From the NCBI GenBank assembly GCA_963693305.1, contig OY855912.1, positions 2,120,001 to 2,184,000 of the forward strand: a stretch of DNA of 64,000 nt. Reading direction: 5' to 3'. Source of the stretch: Meandrina meandrites. Taxonomy: Eukaryota; Cnidaria; Anthozoa; Scleractinia; Meandrinidae. Under the pieces are notes generated by a model. That model had not been told where the DNA came from, searched no databases, and saw only the letters and a list, made by a program, of their open reading frames with translations. Within the stretch, counting starts at the first letter, position 1, and each line of letters opens with the position of its first letter. Below, piece by piece: positions 40,901 to 51,502 of this stretch. A program made the position numbers and the translations under genes.

Positions 40901-43900
40901 CAACCCACCCTTTGCATGATCACAAGTCCCAAGTGCAGCTACACAGCAGCAACTGATGCAGTGGAACAATAATAATACCTCATAACCACCCAGACAATGC
41001 AAACTTTGTCTTCTATAATATCAAGGGTAAATTATCCTGAGAGGGGGGTGTGGTTCTCGGGATTTCAAGCGATAAGGATGTTTGAATGGGGGAAAAAATC
41101 AAGACCCCAAAAAATTCCTGGAACAAAAATTAACCGCCCAAAAACTCCCATGCCAAATTTGTGACCTTTAAAATTTCTAGAAGGGGTTAAAAACATTAGA
41201 AATTGAATGTTTGTGTTTGTCTATTCATCATACCAATCAAAATTTATCTTTCCCTCATCTGGTAGTCATTTTAACAACACTTGTACTAGGGACACTCTAT
41301 AACTCTTGCCACATTTTCCTACCCAAATTTCAAACTGAAAAAATCCTTCGATCATCCCTGCACTTGAAATCCAGAGTATTGCCCTGTGAAATTATTTAGA
41401 CCTGAAATTTAAACTATACCAAATGTTGTTGTATTTGACTTTTAAGCTCGATCATATTGAATAATATAGCATACATGTATAATTTACCTTTTTCTTGTTG
41501 TTATCATGGTAAAAAATCCATTGCATTGAACCAACCATGGTATAAGAAATGTAATATGACTTGACCCAGCTTTTTTTAGCTGATACACCTTGTGTGGCCA
41601 CAGCTGATAATATGAACTTAGCAGAATATCCATCGACCAGAGTGATCTCAAAATACTGATCAGTGTTTTGAAGATTTGCACACCAACCACCTCCACCAGT
41701 GGTAAGATGGAGTCGACCATAACTAGCTTTGAATACGGTGCTCTCGGCTGATGTTGCTGAAATTTTGTTATCTTCAATTGCTTCGTTGGACATTCCAACT
41801 GGTGGGTCAAAAGCTGGATAAAAACAATACTAACAGTACAAATTTAACTAACACTCCCCAGATGGGCTTTTTGGTGTTAATGGACATTCATTTAATAATA
41901 GGCGCCATGGCCTAATGGTTAGTATGCCGGACTCTGGATCAAATGGTCCAGGTTTGAGCCCTGACTGAGGCACTGCAAATTGTGTTCTTGGGCAAGATAC
42001 TTAATTCTCATGTTGCCTCTCTCCAACCAGGTGTATAAATGGGTATGGGCAACTTCACTGCTGGGGGTAACCCTGCAATGGACTATAAGCATCCCACCCA
42101 GGGGGATCGGAGTAGAAATACTCCTAACCATTTCATGCTAAGGAAACCGGGCCACTAGGCTAGTATGCAGACTTTATCTTACATTCATTTAATTATTCAT
42201 AAAATCTTATCAGATTGACATAAATTATATTTTCTGAATTTTTTATGACAACATTTTGCTTCCAACAGAAGTATCAGATTGCCACTTACTTGATTAATTT
42301 TCTGAGTACATCTTACTGCAATTCATATGATTATATCTTCACAATATTCATAAGTTACAAATGTTTTACCTGTGGGGCAGCCATATAGTTCAACCCTCAA
42401 AGCAATAAAGGAGTGCCACCTTTGGGGATAAAACCTTGCAAACCGCATCATAACTGGCTCAGGAAAATAATCTCTTCTGATCAACTCACTGCTGTCGACA
42501 TTCCCCATGAACAACTGCAAAGCAATAGATGTTATTATGGAGTCCTTGATTGTGAATACTTGTTATTTATTCTCTAACAGTAAAATACAGTAATCTTTGA
42601 TGCTCCCTACTCGACTGACTCCTTGTACAGTGCGCATGACCGTAACACAATACAGCGACACTACAGTTATTGCAGTGAAAGTGATTGGTATTGATAAATA
42701 CCATAATTTATACATACTACATATAAACATCCTGGGCATTATATACATGTATGTGTATGGATTGATATGCAGGTAAGTACACTGTATAACAACCACCACA
42801 GAGATATTCTGCAAACTTTTCAATGAAAGCCAGTAATCATATGCACATAAAAATTCTCACAATTTCATATCAAACCCTCTTTTAGAGCTATCTGCTTGAC
42901 TTGCTGTTGAGTGTTATCACAGTGTTATAATTTTTAACAGAGAGTTATTTGAAACAGACACAATGAAAGCCTGTTCATTACGGGGGACTTGATTATTTTG
43001 AGGGTTTAAACTCTAAAATGGTGTATTGTATAATTAAATAATAGTAATGTTGCATAAAATGACTTATTTACATAACCAGTGGATGCAAAGATGTTTTTTA
43101 CCTTAATATGCTCCCTTTCAAGAATAGGAAACCAGTCTTCTCCATTGATACTGTGATAAATAAAATACGAAAGGACTCTAGCACCACTGAAACTTGTATC
43201 TTGTCCACCCTGGACAGCAGACTGTCTAACAACAACCAACTGCTGCAGATCAACCATCAAGTGTTGACCCCTTTCTTGTGTGGCTGGCTGCCACCATTTT
43301 GTTGATAATAGACGGCCCTCGTGAGGTGGGTAATTCCTGTTATAACTTGACGCTGACATGCTGCTATCTGGTACTTGATTGACAGCAGTTGAGCTGATAC
43401 CAAGCTCCTCATTGCATTCTTAAAAATGTATGGTAATAATAGCAATACAATAAAAATATGTTTCTTCATCTTCACAATTTACGAGATATTACAACCCTCC
43501 AAGTTTATTTTTTCCTTTAGTGGCCAGTTGGCCACTGACTGCTCAAGTTTGGTCGCCAGTAAAAATCTTAGTCGCTAAATTAAGCTCACGCTTTCAATCC
43601 TCCTTCTCAATTTTAGTTGCCAGACTGGCGACTTTGGTTGCAATTTAGTCACCAGCTCCAAAATTTTAGTCGCCATGGCGACTAAAATGGTCTTAACTTG
43701 GAGGGTTGTATTATTATTAGCCATTTCAGTGTACAACTGGGCAAAGAGTGAAAGAATACATTTTTTCTCCAGAGAAACAAGAAAGGAACAACCTTCCAGT
43801 ATAAAGCTTTTTCCTACCTCTCTGTTATTTTACTTACAGACAATATAGAGTAGGATTTCATTTTCAAATTGTGAAACTTTTTTCACTTTTTTTAGTTTTG

Positions 43901-44300
43901 AACATTAGCATGTCTTGACAGTCATTACGTTTTTGATGCCTTGAAAGAAAGCTATACACATAACAAATACCAAGGTACATACCCTGTACGCTTCACTCCA
44001 AGGTTCTCAAAATCTGTCAAAATTCTACGCCATTTCAAGGAGACGCGCAAGCATACTCGTACGCTAGTATGAAGCACGCATGGCCTTGAAATCCACGCCG
44101 AAGATCTTCAACGTAACTACATAAATACAGCCTAAAACAAATGTAAACTTACCTTTGACGCCGTCAGAGCCAAGGTATACGTTAGGTCCGACTGTAGCCT
44201 TTTTCATTGCTGACTCGATGTCATAACTACAAGTTTCCAAAACAAGTAGGATCACCAGAAAGATAGAAAATGTGACGAGAAAGCTTGTGTGTCGTGTCAT
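31790..44300 (-). CDS. Secreted discoidin/EGF-repeat matrix protein, 13 exons, 759 aa
   Basis: Exons on the minus strand: 44300-44153, 43418-43102, 42514-42370, 41813-41488, 40122-39978, 37691-37536, 37035-36907, 35388-35260, 34900-34775, 34059-33937, 33345-33223, 32634-32512, 32079-31790; all phases close. Exon 1 encodes a signal peptide (FLVTFSIFLVILLVLETC). Exons 2-3 and 4-5 each encode one F5/8-type C (discoidin) domain, split by a phase-0 intron at the same place (before LFMGN / LFPGN). Exon 6 is an EGF-like module. Exons 7-12 are six EGF modules, five with a D(I/V)(D/N)EC start and one with DLDEC, typical of calcium-binding EGF. The last exon is a Lys/Glu/Thr-rich tail. No membrane segment or GPI signal is seen, so it should be secreted. 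Family knowledge: such mixes bind cell surfaces, glycans or collagen. Exact orthology is unknown. Start 44300 was preferred over the in-frame ATG at 44372 because it puts the hydrophobic core near the N-terminus. Confidence 0.88.
32192..32396 (+). repeat. TTTTCCCGCGC minisatellite, copy 4
   Basis: About six diverged units with cores such as TTTTTCCGCGCTTG and TTTTCCCGCGCTTGCC, inside the last intron of the discoidin/EGF gene and antisense to it. Confidence 0.75.
35727..35762. repeat. 36-bp palindrome around ACACATGTGT
   Basis: AAAAATGATATC and its complement flank a central ACACATGTGT. A diverged half copy lies just upstream (GGTATCCCACATGTGTGG). Intronic. Confidence 0.75.
35838..35968 (+). 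repeat. TTCGGAAA short tandem repeat
   Basis: About ten irregular units of 11-14 bases built on TCTTCGG(AAA) within an intron of the discoidin/EGF gene. Confidence 0.7.
36007..36148. mobile_element. 142-bp foldback (MITE-like) element
   Basis: A near-perfect hairpin: ATAATACATGGTTTC at the left and GAAACCATGTATTAT at the right, with AGATATGAAATTTATCTTC and its complement inside and a small loop region near 36075. Confidence 0.85.
36525..36800 (+). repeat. CCATGACTTTTCC degenerate repeat
   Basis: At least eight copies of a CCATGACTTTCCATGAC-like unit, irregularly spaced, in an intron. Confidence 0.65.
38003..39117. mobile_element. hAT-like non-autonomous transposon with poly-G ends
   Basis: The left end is CCCAGGGG followed by a long G run and TACTCCC; the right end is GGGAGTACCCC, a C-rich stretch and CCCCTGGGG. 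GTGGCCCA is present on both sides (37995-38002 and 39118-39125), an 8-base target duplication as for hAT elements. It interrupts a SINE and is itself interrupted at 38219-38849. Confidence 0.75.
38219..38849. mobile_element. TTAA-flanked transposon nested in the hAT-like element
   Basis: Ends are inverted (GGACGTTCGCGCG at the left, GCGCGAACGTCC at the right), with TTAA on both sides (38215-38218 and 38850-38853). The interior holds a diverged direct repeat (ATCGATAGATTTTT-like blocks near 38240 and 38625). Confidence 0.75.
40865..40890 (+). repeat. Poly-G run
   Basis: Two G runs split by one A, intronic; exact length is unreliable. Confidence 0.7.
41901..42176 (+). mobile_element. tRNA-derived SINE, copy 4
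   Basis: Full-length copy with box A-like TGGCCTAATGGTTAG and the shared GTGTATAAATGGG and GAGTAGAAATACTCCTA blocks, ending in CTAGTATGCAGACTTTA. It is in an intron of the discoidin/EGF gene, antisense to it. Confidence 0.85.
43489..43711. mobile_element. MITE with TACAACCCTCCAAG ends
   Basis: Left TTACAACCCTCCAAGTT and right AACTTGGAGGGTTGTA are inverted repeats. The interior repeats TTTAGTCGCCA and GGCGACTAAA. In the first intron of the discoidin/EGF gene. Confidence 0.8.
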
Positions 44301-44706
44301 GGAATCCTCCTTTGTTGAAATACGTGAGACGGATCGAGTTATATGTACTTCATCTGGTAAAACGCCAGACATTCGCCAGTAATTTACGAAAACCGCGAGT
44401 ACAAAGATACTTCGCCATTTTCAAAGGATTTTCTTGCCGTGTACCAAGAAGCCTTCAAGTAAGCTTGCACGAAATGTCTCGGTCACTCTCTTCGGGCACT
44501 GACATTTTTTACCGTTTATACACGAGTAAGCAGTTTATTAGACTTTTGCGAAGACGGAATGTTTGCATTTTCATTCGTTTTGCTACCGTTTCATTTCTGA
44601 TTGTTTATACTATCGTTCTGCCGATTTTAATTCTCGTACCTTCGTAAGTGCTATCAATAATCACGCCATTTTCTTCTGTTAGATATTTATATCTGTATTT
44701 ATAGCT

Positions 44707-44806
44707 CTTATTAACCGAGCAGGAGGTCTGTATGGGAGCGTTCGGTCTGTACTCATGACCGAGGTCAAGATTCTCCCATACAGACCGACTAACCTCGGTT
44801 AATAAG
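44707..44806. mobile_element. 100-bp foldback (MITE-like) element
   Basis: CTTATTAACCGAG pairs with CTCGGTTAATAAG, and GGTCTGTATGGGAG with CTCCCATACAGACC, giving a long hairpin with a short centre. It lies about 400 bases upstream of the discoidin/EGF start codon, so it could be near that promoter. Confidence 0.8.
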
Positions 44807-47039
44807 ATGTTTATTATATGGTCAAACTAGAAAACGCTTCGGTTCGCCATACTCGCTGACATTTTGCTGGTGAACGGCGATCGCAGAAAAATTAGGACAA
44901 GAGAAGGTCGATATCACCGGCAGGGATGTTTTCAACTTTTTAGTTAATCGACTGATAGGATATTTTTACGGGTATTTTAGTTGCTTTTAATCGTGTTTAG
45001 TGCTTTTAACTTTTGACCATGCAATTACAGCTAATTATATACCTCGCAAATTCGTTTCTAGCTGGTGTTTTGATTTCGTGCCTGTGAACTGAACGAAGAT
45101 TTGCCAAAGTTTGCTCGTACTTATTAACTTTTTTTCGCGTCAAGCTTTTGGTTCTATCATTTATTATTTTTTAGCAGAAATCAGTCCACGTTTTTGCATT
45201 TTTGTTTGTAAACTTCTCAACGTAAGTGCAACCGGTCTAGATGCCGCGTGCGCGGCGAGTCATCGATCTTAGTACTATTGTCTTCTAAGGTCAGGAAAAT
45301 TAAAGAAAGAGAATTTCTGCTCTTATGTCAGGTGGAAGAAATGTTCTCCATAGTTAGTCAAATCTAGTGGAAATCTAAATATATCTTCGTTTACCGGCCA
45401 CAAAAAGTGTTATAAGCCAAAACGTTTAACCAATACTAACCACTCTAGTTCGAAACATAAATTCTCCTGACTGGTTTCTGTAAACTTCTTTTATTGTTAG
45501 TTATGAGAATATGGTTCACGGTAAACTCACCTCCTCTCTTCACCTGCCTCCTTGAAAACATGTATTAATAATGTGAAGATGATCATATTCGCACGCAACT
45601 GACAGAGAAAAATTAATCCAATCGAAATCGTATACACTCTTCTTATATATAAGAACGCGTAAAATTTGGCTGAGCCTGAGGATTTATTTTAGCCCATACA
45701 TTTTCTTAAATTTTGGGGCAATTCTCGACCTCGACGTTTTTATAAAAACGGTTCTTATAAAATGAGAGTGTAGCATGCCTTTTCTCGGCTTATAAAGTAT
45801 AAACGCTCGACTGAACAACTCGCTGTACCAACTTTATTACTCGTATTGTTTTTGGTTCAACCTTCTGTATTCAACCGAACAACTCCATTCAAAGTTCCAG
45901 ATGGACAGCGTCCAAAACAATCCTTCTGGCTGTAACGGAAACATGACGCGCAGGGAAGCAAATAAGGGAAAAAACCTGATCTTTACGTTTAAATGACGCA
46001 TGTACTGCTGTTACAAAAATGAATTGCCTTACAGCAGTAGCTTTATTCAATAATTATGATAAAGTGTAAGATCATGTTTTATTTTTTACTTGCTACATTT
46101 AATTTTAGTCTTTGAATGATTCAAAGGCTAAAATAACTGCGGAATGACCATCCGAGCTTCATTAGCATGCGTATATTCAGACACTGTCACTGAAAGTCCT
46201 GAAATGGTTTTCCTGCATGTAAAACTGTATATATCTAAATGAGTTCTTTTCCTTTTCATTTTCAATAAATCAATCAAACTTATCTTAAAGCAAAGTTACA
46301 TTTTTTATTGTAATTTCGGTTCACTGGGGAAAGTGAACTTCCTTCGCAAATAATAGCGACAAAAACGAAGAGGGCGACCGAAATTCTAATTTGTCGAATT
46401 TTATGAGCAGGTGTTTGTTTATGCGTGTAGTCAATATCATTTCTGTAGTAAATTCCTGTTTTTCTCATTTGAAGCAAAAACTTACTCCTGATAAACTTAG
46501 TTCACTACTTAGTTTTTAATCCATCCTCTGTCTTCATCAGTAGAACTCTATATATTCATAACAATTAATTTTCATATGTACATGCGGTCCGCAATTAAGC
46601 AGAAAAGACTCAACACACCGCTTACTGTGCTTTAAAAACAAATATTTTTTCTTCCTAAACAGGGTTTTCGTTTGAGGCCGGAGACCGGACGCCATGATCG
46701 TCCGGTCGTTTCCCATTCCACGTCCGGTACTTTGATACCAATATTTGGGAGTTTTTATTTATTATTTTTTTTTTTACTATTATATTTTTTTACTTAAGCA
46801 TCTCATGAACTAACTGACTCGAGGAACAAACGCTGGAAAACGCTGGAAACGGCGTTTCTGAGTGTTCTATTTTAAAATTTCTTGGGGCATACTTCGGGAC
46901 TCCCCTAGGTGCTTGCGCCTTGGGTGCTCGCGCAACGCCTTGCGGCGCCAAGAAAAATTTCACGTCCGCTGCTTTCACAACTATGTCCGCTACTTTACAA
47001 AACTGTTAAAAAACCGTGGCTAAATATTTAACTTATTTT
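44807..47039. other. Gene-free stretch
   Basis: No supported gene. At 46690-46985 an imperfect G/C-rich patch with AAACGCTGGAAA and CGCCTTGCGGCGCC looks repeat-derived, but I cannot set its limits. Confidence 0.4.
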
Positions 47040-47610
47040 AAGACGGTAAAGTTAACGAGACGAGCAGTAGATATCATTAATCCATTGTATTAAATAGCTT
47101 TTCTTAAACTCAACAGTTAACTGGCGTAATTTGCAGACCATCTCGACCAACTGAGCTTCGTTAGAATGCGTCTTATAAAAAACATTCGTTTTCTGTAAAC
47201 CATTATCTGCAAAAGTTAAAGTTCTATAAATATGAAACTCGGTTTAAACTGTAATTACCGTTATTGCGTGAGTGGAAAGCGAACTTGACATTCCAATTTC
47301 GAAATCGAAACGGATCCCGGCTTTCGCTGTTATGCAAATTTAAATTAAAAAGTCGGCACCTTTTTCCCTACTTTCATTTACAATATGGAAAAAGAAAAAT
47401 GACCCAATTCTTTCTTATTTGAACTTCAAAAATAAACCTTTCTTTGACGATTTTGCTATTAATTGTCGTTTTCAAAAAGCAAAAGTAATGCGGAAAGTTA
47501 AAATAGCTCTTGAATTATTCATTTAAACAAGAATTGAAAAGCATCGCAGACCTGTGTTTGGACTGGCATTTATTTCTGCATGAAGCAGATGGTTGTTAAT
47601 TACACACATT
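47040..47610 (+). repeat. Upstream flank of the GPCR pseudogene, duplicated at 50815
   Basis: Shared blocks in the same order as at 50815-51132 include GAGACGAGCAGTAG, GTTATGCAAATT, a CACCTTT..CTTACTTTCATTT segment, and GACATTTATTT followed by CAGATGGT. Divergence is considerable. Confidence 0.6.
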
Positions 47611-47694
47611 CATCGGTCCTTGAAGAGGAGTAGTAATAAAGCATTTAAAACAGCTAAACACCTTTGAAGATTCTCGTGCGCATGCAGCTCCTAA

Positions 47695-48572
47695 GGGACC
47701 GATCGTTTATTACGTCCCAAGGGGGGGCGGTGGTTTTGGAGGGGGGGTACAATTTTAAAACAAGCCCCTTTTTGGGGGGTAAATTTTTCTCTGGTAAGAA
47801 ACATGAGGGGGGTCAAATTTTATGACACAGCAACAGCAGTCTAGGGAATTTGACGTCAGTGATCTATCCCCGATCCCGTGGTTGGGGAAAAGGAAAGAAT
47901 TTGACGCGATTTCAGGTCCGAGGGAAGGGTTGTTTGACATGGTCCTGGAGCCTAGCTTCGATCTTTTCGCGGTCTTTCAATCGTTATATTTGAAAAAAAA
48001 AAAGATCGAAAATGCCAATCTACAAAGCCTGGGATGTAAAACGGGAGACGAGAAAGGCCGTAGCGGCTGGGAGGTTCGAAGAATTTGCTAAAGCAGGTGA
48101 GCTATTTTTGATATCAGAAATTCAATCTGACATGTACAGCGAGTGTCTTTAAAGAGGGTACGGTACGATAATATTTAGCTTAACTGACCTTTTCAAAGTT
48201 TATAATACATGCTATTTAAATCAGACCTCTGTTTTATACTGCGAGTCAAATCATTAACTTTTTGCTACAAAAATACAAAAAGGTGTCTTTGTACTTGTTA
48301 TTTTCGGCCCACGCTCATTTTAGGGATTCAAACAATAAACGAGAGAAAAGATAAATGAGATATTAAATAAAAAAGATAAAAAATCTGCTAAGGAAGGACA
48401 AAGAGGGGAGGGGGAGGGGGTACGTTTTTCAAACAAGTATTGGGAAGGGGGGTATAATTTTTACCTCCAAATTTTTTGGGGGGGTTCAGTTTTGAAACAC
48501 TACACTTCTTTGAAAACCACCGCCCCCCCCCCCCCCCCCCCCCCCCCTGGGACGTAATTAACGATCGGTCCC
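47695..48572. mobile_element. PIF/Harbinger-like non-autonomous transposon
   Basis: Terminal inverted repeats start with GGGACCGATCGTT and continue through ATTACGTCCC and a G-rich run. TAA flanks both ends (47692-47694 and 48573-48575), matching the 3-base target duplication of PIF/Harbinger elements. The interior has no transposase. Confidence 0.8.
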
Positions 48573-48640
48573 TAAGCTTACAGTACAATCTCACTGTAAC
48601 TTCACTAAGTACAACTCTTTCGTAAAGTTCCAGGTCTATA

Positions 48641-49462
48641 ATGGAAGACCTTAACATCGCTAATTGTGTGTTCAACGTCTTCTCATCCTACACCGCCATC
48701 ATGTTGAACATTTCAACAATCCACGCGATAAGGAAAACTTCGTCGCTGCCAAAGCCTTTAAAAACATTGCTCCTGAGTCTTGCTGTTTCTGATCTTGGTG
48801 TTGGTTTACTGGTTCAACCTTTGTACATTGCAGTGATGGTCAGACCCACTTATTTCACGGATACCGCACTTAGCATCATCGCACTCTTATTTCTTTTAAT
48901 ATTCTGCCTTCTTTAGCGTGGTCGTGATAAGTGTAGACAGATTCTTGGCAATTCATCTTCATCTCAGATACCAGGAACTTGTGACTCACAAGTGTGTTGT
49001 TGCTGTGGTGATCTCAATATGGATTTTAAGTACATTTCTTTCGTTTTCTGAGCTATGGGTTGGGAAAGACGATATTTAATACTAACTTAGGTATGTTTAT
49101 AACTATAATTTTAGGTCTTTGTTTCATTTGTACAACAGTTCTTTATTGCATAATTTATTTCACTGTGCGACGCCACACAAACCAAATTCAAGATGGCAAA
49201 TGATGCGAGGCAGAGAAAATCTGCCGTATATCTTGTGTTTTTGGTTTGTTATTTGCCAGAGTATTGTGCTTCAACTGTTTATAAGTTCTCTGCATCAACA
49301 ACCGCCGCTCTAGACGGTCTGTTGCTTTTCACCTGGACCCTGGCGTTTCTTAATTCTTCACTGAATCCTGTTATTTACTGTTGGAAGATGAGACACATTC
49401 GACAAACTATCATAAACATACTACTAGAACTATATTTCAAAGTCAAAACTGACAGAAACTGA
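48641..49462 (+). pseudogene. Rhodopsin-class GPCR pseudogene
   Basis: One intronless stretch encodes all seven helices but in shifting frames. TM1-TM2 (LLLSLAVSDLGVGLL) are read from the ATG at 48641 to a stop at 48916. TM3-TM4 (VVVISVDRFLAI, a DRF variant of the DRY motif) are in a second frame up to 49079. TM5 (LGLCFICTTVLYCIIYF) is in a third frame up to about 49203. TM6-TM7 with LNSSLNPVIYCW (NPxxY) run from 49193 to 49462. At least three indels and several stops break it, so it cannot make a receptor. The style resembles the large cnidarian families of small intronless class A receptors; the ligand cannot be guessed. Confidence 0.88.
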
Positions 49463-49934
49463 GCAAAGCTGCGGTAACTTGAATGAAGTTACCGCCAAAA
49501 AGTTCGTCTCGGTCAAGACAGTAAATGGACAATTTCTCATTTCACATATAATCTAGTACGTATATAAGATAAACTTTCTTCTGTCGAACCTGGACAAAGC
49601 TAGCGCTACAGTAACTAGACGGCGATCAGCGAACTAATACTCCTTTTTAAGAGTACTTTATAAAAATAACTGTTCAAGTCGGTGGAGACAATAACCTTCT
49701 TGTCATTTGAAGATTCCTGATGAATGAATGTCTGATACTCGTTCTTCTGTTTGTATTAATATGTAAAAAATAATATTAAATGTTTTTTTAACGTCAGAAC
49801 AACTACTGCCTTACAATTGTTTTACTCAGTTTCTTCCAGTGTATTCGTAGCGAAAACATATTAAATGAAAGCTGCAAAAATATGTGAATTTGAAATATTT
49901 CCCGTCCGTGTTACGCGGTAATTTGCGTTGGAGA

Positions 49935-50205
49935 CGTAATGTCCAAATGGTTTGTGCGCAACCCGCGTTCAATAGACTCCGGATCGAGCAGTGCTTGTTC
50001 AAGCCCTGGCTGGGGTCACTGCGTCGTGTTCTTAGGCAAGACACTTAACTCTCATAGTGCCTCTCTTCACCCAGGTGTATAAATGGGTACCGGTGAATTT
50101 ACTGCTGGGGGTAACTCTGCAATGGACTAGCATCCCATCCAGGGGGGAGTAGAAATACTCCTAGTGGCTTCATGAAACGGAAACCGGAGAAAATGGAAGC
50201 CGGGC
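49935..50205 (+). mobile_element. tRNA-derived SINE, copy 5, diverged head
   Basis: The body blocks are well kept (GTTCTTAGGCAAGACACTT, GTGTATAAATGGGTACCG, GAGTAGAAATACTCCTAG), but the tRNA-like head is rearranged or mutated at 49935-50000. Confidence 0.75.
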
Positions 50206-50814
50206 TATCCCTTTTCTAGCGCGTCTTCGTGTTTAATAAATCAACCCAACTTATCCAAAAGGAAGTAAGGTTTGGATAGTATTTCGGTTTCCTGGCGAAA
50301 TTAAACTGGCTTTCTTGACAAGTAAGTGGAGGGGGACAGGGGGCGGGAGCCCGGGAGTAAAGGGGCGGAAAGCGGGAGGAGAGAGGGTGGGAAGAGAGGT
50401 TCTTAAGGTGGCGGGAACCGGTAGAAAACGAGTAAGATTTTGCAGAGAAAAAGGTACGGGAGGCGAGAGATTCAGACACCCTGTTCCCCTCCATAAGTAA
50501 TAAAAAGACGGTGAAAACCGTGTAAAGATGGCCGGAATTAATATTATTTTTGAAGAGAATTCCGCTTTTCTCTTTTCAGGAAAAAACGTGCTCCTGGCTG
50601 TATTTAACTCAGCGTAACAACTTATTACTTTTTTCAGTACAATTTTCTGCTTTCATACATAGAACTCTACTTATAAAGCATCTAATTCAGCTTAAGATGG
50701 ACAGGCTTAAGACAACTGTTTAGTTTGTCATAGAAATAACACGCTAGGAACTCAATTAAGCAGCAAAGAACTTAACTCATTATAATATTAATTTTGTTTT
50801 GATTGTGATAACCT

Positions 50815-51132
50815 TTAGGAGACGAGCAGTAGCGTCATGAATCCAATGTATTAATAAAACTTGACTTTCGTTGTTATGCAAATTCTAATTTATATTCAGC
50901 ACCTTTCTCTTACTTTCATTTTTATGCCAAACGATCAATTGGACGCTCGATTTTTCCCCTAAACGTCAAAAATACAGTGTTTTTTTTAATTCTTTTACTA
51001 GCATTTTTTTATTTTCCTGGTAATAGTGAAACAAAAAACGAGAACTGTATCATAAATAAATTAAACGAGTATGCAAAAGATTGCCAGTTTTTGGAGTGAC
51101 ATTTATTTTTACATAGAAACAGATGGTAGTTT
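50815..51132 (+). repeat. Second copy of the GPCR upstream flank, ending at the Polinton border
   Basis: Similarity to 47040-47610 runs up to the CAGATGGT(A/T)GTT block and stops just before the palindrome at 51136. This marks the pre-insertion sequence at the left end of the virus-like element. Confidence 0.6.
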
Positions 51133-51135
51133 AGC

Positions 51136-51339
51136 AGTAGTATAGCCGGGGTCAAACGAATACCACCTTGGGTGCACCTAAATTTTTAACCTCTTCACGG
51201 GACTAGTAGTCAGGGACCAAAGCCAAACCATGCTCGCATTGCTCGCAGGTTCGGCTTTGATCCCTGACTATAGTCCCGTAAAGAGGTTAAAAATTTAGGT
51301 TTACCAAGGTAGTATTCGTTTGACCCCGGCTATACTACT
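51136..51339. repeat. 204-bp palindrome at the left end of the Polinton-like element
   Basis: AGTAGTATAGCCGGGG and GTCAAACGAATAC at the left mirror GTATTCGTTTGAC and CCCCGGCTATACTACT at the right. The arms also share CTAAATTTTTAACCTCTT and GTCAGGGA, with a short unmatched centre near 51235. Likely part of the terminal inverted repeat. Confidence 0.85.
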
Positions 51340-51502
51340 AAGGAAAAGAAAGGGAGTAAAAGGAAATAAAAAGGGAGTGAAACCCCAGGCGGGGACAAGG
51401 AATTAGAGAATTGACACCGTGCAGTATAAAAGTTTTAATTAAAGAATTGCAACCTAAAGTTAACAACAATTAATTAAAAATATTTTTTCTACATAATATA
51501 CA
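51340..51502 (+). promoter_or_regulatory. PolB upstream region
   Basis: An AT-rich leader of 163 bases ends in TATTTTTTCTACATAATATACA just before the PolB ATG; the TATA-like sequence is 5-10 bases from the start, so the 5' UTR would be short or the real TATA lies higher. No splice signals seen. Confidence 0.35.

Noticed and set aside
46790..46978. 62-aa minus-strand ORF
   Set aside because: It falls in a GC-rich repeat-like patch with no domain or splice context.
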